Positions 60,435 to 64,000 of a stretch of 64,000 bases of DNA are shown piece by piece. Within the stretch, counting starts at the first letter, position 1; the number at the start of each line of letters is the position of its first letter. The DNA is from Thermanaeromonas sp. (GTDB taxonomy: Bacteria; Bacillota; DSM-521; Neomoorellales; Neomoorellaceae): assembly GCF_021890735.1 (NCBI RefSeq), contig NZ_JAKKUR010000002.1, positions 38,028 to 102,027 on the forward strand, given 5' to 3'. The notes beneath the pieces were generated by a model. That model was not told the origin of the DNA. It did not search any database and saw nothing but the letters and a program-made list of their open reading frames with translations. Position numbers and translations under genes: made by a program.

Positions 60435-62513
60435 ATGGCACGGGAGCATCCACTAGAGAAGACGCGCAACATCGGCATAATGGCCCATATCGATGCCGGT
60501 AAGACTACCACCACAGAGAGGATACTTTTCTACACCGGCCGGGTTCACCGGATGGGTGAGGTACACGAGGGTACGGCCACTATGGACTGGATGGTCCAGG
60601 AGCAGGAGCGGGGTATCACCATTACTTCGGCGGCTACCACCTGCTTCTGGCGTGACTGTCGTATAAACATTATAGACACGCCAGGGCACGTGGATTTTAC
60701 CGTGGAAGTAGAACGCTCTTTACGGGTGCTGGATGGAGCTGTAGCCATATTTTGCTCCGTGGGTGGCGTAGAGCCCCAATCGGAGACTGTTTGGAGGCAG
60801 GCGGACAAATACGGCGTACCGCGCATCGCCTACATTAACAAGATGGACCGCGTAGGAGCTGATTTCTTCCGCGCCGTAAGGGAGATCTCCGAAAAGCTGG
60901 GGGCCACACCTGTGCCGGTTCAGCTTCCCATCGGGGTGGAAGATAGCTTCCAGGGCGTGGTAGATCTCATTCGCAAAAAAGCCCTCTATTTCGTCGATGA
61001 GCTGGGCACGGTGATCGAGGAAGGTCCGGTACCCGAAGATATGCAGGAGCTTGTAGACGAGTACCGGGAGAAACTCCTTGAGGCAGTAGCAGAAAGCGAT
61101 GAAGAATTGATGGTCAAGTATCTGGAGGGCGAAGAGCTTACAGAAGAAGAAATAAAGAAAGGCATCAGAAAGGCCACCATCGCTCTCAAAATGGTTCCGG
61201 TGCTCTGTGGCTCGTCCTTTAAGAATAAAGGCGTCCAACCTCTTCTAGACGCCATTGTGGATTATCTGCCTTCCCCCGTCGACATCCCGGCGGTCAGGGG
61301 TATAGATCCCGAGACGGGGCAGGAGGACAGGAGAAAGGCCAGCGATAACGAACCTCTAGCTGCCCTGGCCTTTAAAATCATGGCCGACCCCTACGTGGGC
61401 AAGCTTACCTTTATCCGTGTATACTCGGGGACGCTGAAGCCCGGAACCTATGTGTACAATTCCACTAAGGGCAAGAGGGAGCGCATAGGGCGTATCTTGC
61501 GCATGCACGCCAATCACCGCGAAGAAGTTGGCGAGGCCTTTGCGGGTGATATCATAGCGGCTGTGGGGCTAAAGGAAACCACCACCGGCGATACCCTTTG
61601 CGATGAACAACATCCTATTATCCTAGAATCCATGGACTTCCCCGAGCCGGTGATCTCCGTGGCCATAGAGCCCAAGACCAAAGCGGACCAGGAAAAGATG
61701 AGCCTGGCCCTGCAGAGATTGGCCGAAGAGGATCCTACCTTCAGGATGCATACGGATCCGGAGACCGGCCAGACCATCATCTCCGGCATGGGAGAACTCC
61801 ACCTGGAAATAATTGTAGACAGGTTGCTGCGGGAATTTAAGGTGGGCGCCAACGTAGGCAAACCCCAGGTGGCCTACAAAGAGACTATCCGCAGGCCCGT
61901 CCGGGCGGAAGGCAAGTATATACGCCAGACGGGTGGTCGCGGCCAGTACGGTCACGTGATCCTTGAGCTAGAGCCTCTTGAGCCGGGCAAGGGCTATGAA
62001 TTCGTAAACAAAATCGTGGGTGGCGTTATCCCCAAGGAGTATATTCCGGCGGTGGATGCCGGTATCCGGGAAGCCATGGAAAACGGGGTGCTCGCCGGGT
62101 ATCCTTTGGTGGATATCCGGGCCATTCTGGTAGACGGTTCCTACCATGAGGTAGATTCCTCAGAGATGGCCTTCAAGATTGCGGCCTCCCAAGCCTTAAA
62201 GGATGGGGTAAAGAGGGCTAAACCGGTACTCCTTGAGCCCATCATGAAGGTGGAAGTTACCGTTCCCGAAGAGTATATGGGAGACGTGATAGGCGATCTC
62301 AACGCGCGGCGGGGCCGGATCGAAGGTATGGAGCCCAGGGCGGGAGCTCAGGTTATCCGTGCCTACGTGCCCCTGGCGGAAATGTTCGGGTACGCGACGG
62401 ATTTGCGTTCCCGCACCCAGGGACGGGGCACCTACGTCATGCAGTTCTCCCACTATAGCGAGGTGCCCGCCAACTTAGCCGAAGAAATTATAAAGAAGCG
62501 CCAGAGCGCGTAA
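60435..62513 (+). CDS. fusA: Elongation factor G
   Basis: EF-G drives ribosomal translocation. The 692-residue GTPase has [15 protein letters not shown], the switch [25 protein letters not shown], and the domain IV sequence [12 protein letters not shown] 60435 follows GAGGGGGTGAG. Standard length. Confidence 0.97.
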   Translation: MAREHPLEKTRNIGIMAHIDAGKTTTTERILFYTGRVHRMGEVHEGTATMDWMVQEQERGITITSAATTCFWRDCRINIIDTPGHVDFTVEVERSLRVLDGAVAIFCSVGGVEPQSETVWRQADKYGVPRIAYINKMDRVGADFFRAVREISEKLGATPVPVQLPIGVEDSFQGVVDLIRKKALYFVDELGTVIEEGPVPEDMQELVDEYREKLLEAVAESDEELMVKYLEGEELTEEEIKKGIRKATIALKMVPVLCGSSFKNKGVQPLLDAIVDYLPSPVDIPAVRGIDPETGQEDRRKASDNEPLAALAFKIMADPYVGKLTFIRVYSGTLKPGTYVYNSTKGKRERIGRILRMHANHREEVGEAFAGDIIAAVGLKETTTGDTLCDEQHPIILESMDFPEPVISVAIEPKTKADQEKMSLALQRLAEEDPTFRMHTDPETGQTIISGMGELHLEIIVDRLLREFKVGANVGKPQVAYKETIRRPVRAEGKYIRQTGGRGQYGHVILELEPLEPGKGYEFVNKIVGGVIPKEYIPAVDAGIREAMENGVLAGYPLVDIRAILVDGSYHEVDSSEMAFKIAASQALKDGVKRAKPVLLEPIMKVEVTVPEEYMGDVIGDLNARRGRIEGMEPRAGAQVIRAYVPLAEMFGYATDLRSRTQGRGTYVMQFSHYSEVPANLAEEIIKKRQSA

Positions 62514-62517
62514 ACAG

Positions 62518-62542
62518 CTCCGGCGGGCACGTCCCGCCGGAG
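62518..62542 (+). repeat. Strong inverted repeat between fusA and tuf
   Basis: CTCCGGCGGG (62518-62527) and CCCGCCGGAG (62533-62542) form a perfect 10-bp hairpin with a 5-base loop. No T-run follows, so it is more likely an mRNA stability, processing or partial attenuation element setting the fusA/tuf ratio. Confidence 0.6.
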
Positions 62543-62589
62543 AGCAATACTTATATAAAAAGCTTATCCTGTAAGGAGGAAGGGAAATC

Positions 62590-63792
62590 ATGGCCAAGGC
62601 CAAGTTTGAACGGACTAAGCCACATGTCAACGTAGGTACCATAGGGCATGTAGACCATGGTAAAACTACGCTGACCGCAGCCATCACCTTCTGCCTCGCC
62701 AAGCAGGGGCTGGCTACACCTACGGCTTATGACCAGATCGATAAGGCTCCGGAGGAAAGAGAGCGCGGTATCACCATCGCTACCGCCCACGTAGAGTACG
62801 AAACACCGAAACGCCACTATGCCCACGTAGACTGCCCGGGCCATGCTGACTATGTAAAGAACATGATAACCGGAGCTGCTCAGATGGACGGGGCTATCCT
62901 GGTGGTATCGGCCGCCGATGGGCCTATGCCCCAGACCAGGGAGCACATACTCTTGGCCCGGCAGGTCGGTGTACCTTACATCGTGGTGTTCCTCAACAAG
63001 GTGGACATGGTGGACGATCCCGAGCTTTTGGAGCTCGTGGAGATGGAGGTACGGGAGCTCCTTAGCCAGTACGAGTTCCCGGGCGACGAGGTGCCGGTGG
63101 TGAAGGGTTCGGCCCTTAAGGCCATGGAATGCGGTTGCGGAAAGCGCGAGTGCCAGTGGTGCAGCAAGATACTGGAGCTTATGGATGCTGTGGACGAGTA
63201 CATTCCTACGCCCCAGCGGGATGTGGATAAGCCCTTCCTTATGCCCATTGAAGACGTATTCAGCATCACCGGTCGTGGAACGGTTACCACAGGGCGTGTG
63301 GAGCGCGGTAAGGTAAAGGTAGGAGATGAGGTAGAAATTATAGGTTTAAGGGAGGATATCCGTAAGACCGTCGTAACGGGTGTGGAAATGTTCCGCAAGA
63401 CCCTGGACGAGGCTGTGGCTGGTGACAATATCGGTACCCTCCTGCGAGGGATAGAGCGTAAAGAAGTAGAACGGGGAATGGTTCTGGCCAAGCCGGGAAC
63501 CATCAGACCCTATACTAAGTTCGAAGCAGAGGTTTACGTCCTGACCAAGGAGGAAGGCGGCCGGCACACGCCGTTCTTCAACGGGTACAGGCCCCAGTTC
63601 TATTTCCGGACCACCGACGTTACTGGCGTAGTAAAGCTGCCCGAAGGTGTAGAGATGGTCATGCCGGGCGATAACGTAAAGATGACTATAGAGCTAATAA
63701 CACCCATTGCTATCGAGGAAGGTTTACGGTTCGCCATACGGGAGGGCGGACGCACCGTAGGTGCAGGAGTGGTCACCAAGATTCTGGAATAG
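62590..63792 (+). CDS. tuf: Elongation factor Tu with four-cysteine insertion
   Basis: EF-Tu delivers aminoacyl-tRNA. The 400-residue GTPase has [14 protein letters not shown] (19-32), DCPGHADYV and NKVDMVDD. In the G domain near residue 180 the usual ALEG...W segment is replaced by [15 protein letters not shown], with Cys181, 183, 188 and 191 (CxCx4CxxC). This is a metal-site-like pattern absent from E. coli EF-Tu. Confidence 0.97.
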   Translation: MAKAKFERTKPHVNVGTIGHVDHGKTTLTAAITFCLAKQGLATPTAYDQIDKAPEERERGITIATAHVEYETPKRHYAHVDCPGHADYVKNMITGAAQMDGAILVVSAADGPMPQTREHILLARQVGVPYIVVFLNKVDMVDDPELLELVEMEVRELLSQYEFPGDEVPVVKGSALKAMECGCGKRECQWCSKILELMDAVDEYIPTPQRDVDKPFLMPIEDVFSITGRGTVTTGRVERGKVKVGDEVEIIGLREDIRKTVVTGVEMFRKTLDEAVAGDNIGTLLRGIERKEVERGMVLAKPGTIRPYTKFEAEVYVLTKEEGGRHTPFFNGYRPQFYFRTTDVTGVVKLPEGVEMVMPGDNVKMTIELITPIAIEEGLRFAIREGGRTVGAGVVTKILE

Positions 63793-63802
63793 CCCTGAAG
63801 GG

Positions 63803-63844
63803 CGGGGATATGTTCCTGGAATCTTCTGCCGGGGCATATCCCCG
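63803..63844 (+). repeat. Inverted repeat upstream of rpsJ
   Basis: CGGGGATATG (63803-63812) and CATATCCCCG (63835-63844) form a 10-bp stem with a 22-base loop in the tuf-rpsJ gap. There is no T-run; a leader or processing role is possible. Confidence 0.5.
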
Positions 63845-63909
63845 TCATGTGCAGGGCGGGAACCCTTCCGAAAATAAAAAGACGGCCAGGAGGGAGGGGA
63901 AAGGTATTC

Positions 63910-64000
63910 ATGGCAGCTAAGCAGAGGATACGAATCCGTCTTAAGGCCTTTGACCATAGGGTTCTGGATCAGTCCTCCCAGAAGATTGTGGAGACAGCTA
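63910..64000 (+). CDS. rpsJ: Ribosomal protein S10, 3' end outside window
   Basis: ATG 63910 follows GGGAGGGG and encodes [20 protein letters not shown]..., the start of S10 (NusE). It is the first gene of the S10-spc ribosomal operon, cut by the window edge after 30 codons. Confidence 0.95.
   Translation, partial: MAAKQRIRIRLKAFDHRVLDQSSQKIVETA

Overview
The window spans the replication origin of a spore-forming, thermophile-like Gram-positive bacterium of the class Clostridia. My best guess is the Moorella/Thermanaeromonas group. That placement is an inference from gene order (rpmH-dnaA-dnaN-recF-remB-gyrB-gyrA), sporulation genes (GerM-type lipoprotein, YyaC, SigH), T-box leaders, a selenocysteine tRNA, moderately high GC and many TTG/GTG starts with strong Shine-Dalgarno sites. 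No rRNA operon, CRISPR array, insertion sequence or prophage is visible.

Layout. From 1 to 12.8 kb almost everything reads leftward: a GerM-like lipoprotein (cut by the window edge), a phosphoribosyltransferase, a DUF4446 protein, LarC and LarE (nickel-pincer cofactor synthesis), a perfect parS site, parB-parA, rsmG-mnmG-mnmE, jag-yidC-yidD-rnpA-rpmH. The strand switch at about 12.9-13.1 kb holds DnaA boxes (oriC). From 13 kb on all assigned protein-coding genes read rightward: dnaA, dnaN, recF, remB, gyrB, gyrA, then pdxS-pdxT, a GH15-like glycosidase, selC, a DUF1858 redox protein, a tandem HD-GYP protein, a membrane histidine kinase overlapping an AbrB/zinc-ribbon regulator, and a c-di-GMP-I riboswitch with a terminator in front of another HD-GYP-like protein. 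A PHP protein, radA, a PIN/TRAM membrane protein and ispD-ispF follow. Then come cysE-cysS behind a Cys T-box, thyX, rlmB, sigH, three tRNAs (Tyr, fMet, Thr), a YchF-type GTPase, a 36-residue membrane peptide, and a serine pathway operon (class V aminotransferase, serA, serS) behind a Ser-type T-box. A NarL-type two-component pair and a DoxX protein precede the transcription/translation block rpmG-secE-nusG-rplK-rplA-(L10 leader)-rplJ-rplL-rpoB-rpoC-L7Ae-rpsL-rpsG-fusA-tuf-rpsJ, which runs off the right edge.

The observations that ordinary annotation would miss are mostly RNA. A long structured element of about 440 nt at 28.8-29.2 kb looks like an independent minus-strand RNA: its helices are closed by G-U pairs only when read on that strand. 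A second compact element of about 200 nt at 40.84-41.04 kb has paired ends and a terminator-like tail just before the serine T-box. I could not assign either to a known family. Other points are a four-cysteine insertion in EF-Tu, a YchF GTPase with an altered P-loop, a likely ATA start codon for ispF, and a dense cyclic-di-GMP signalling neighbourhood at 24.8-28.7 kb.
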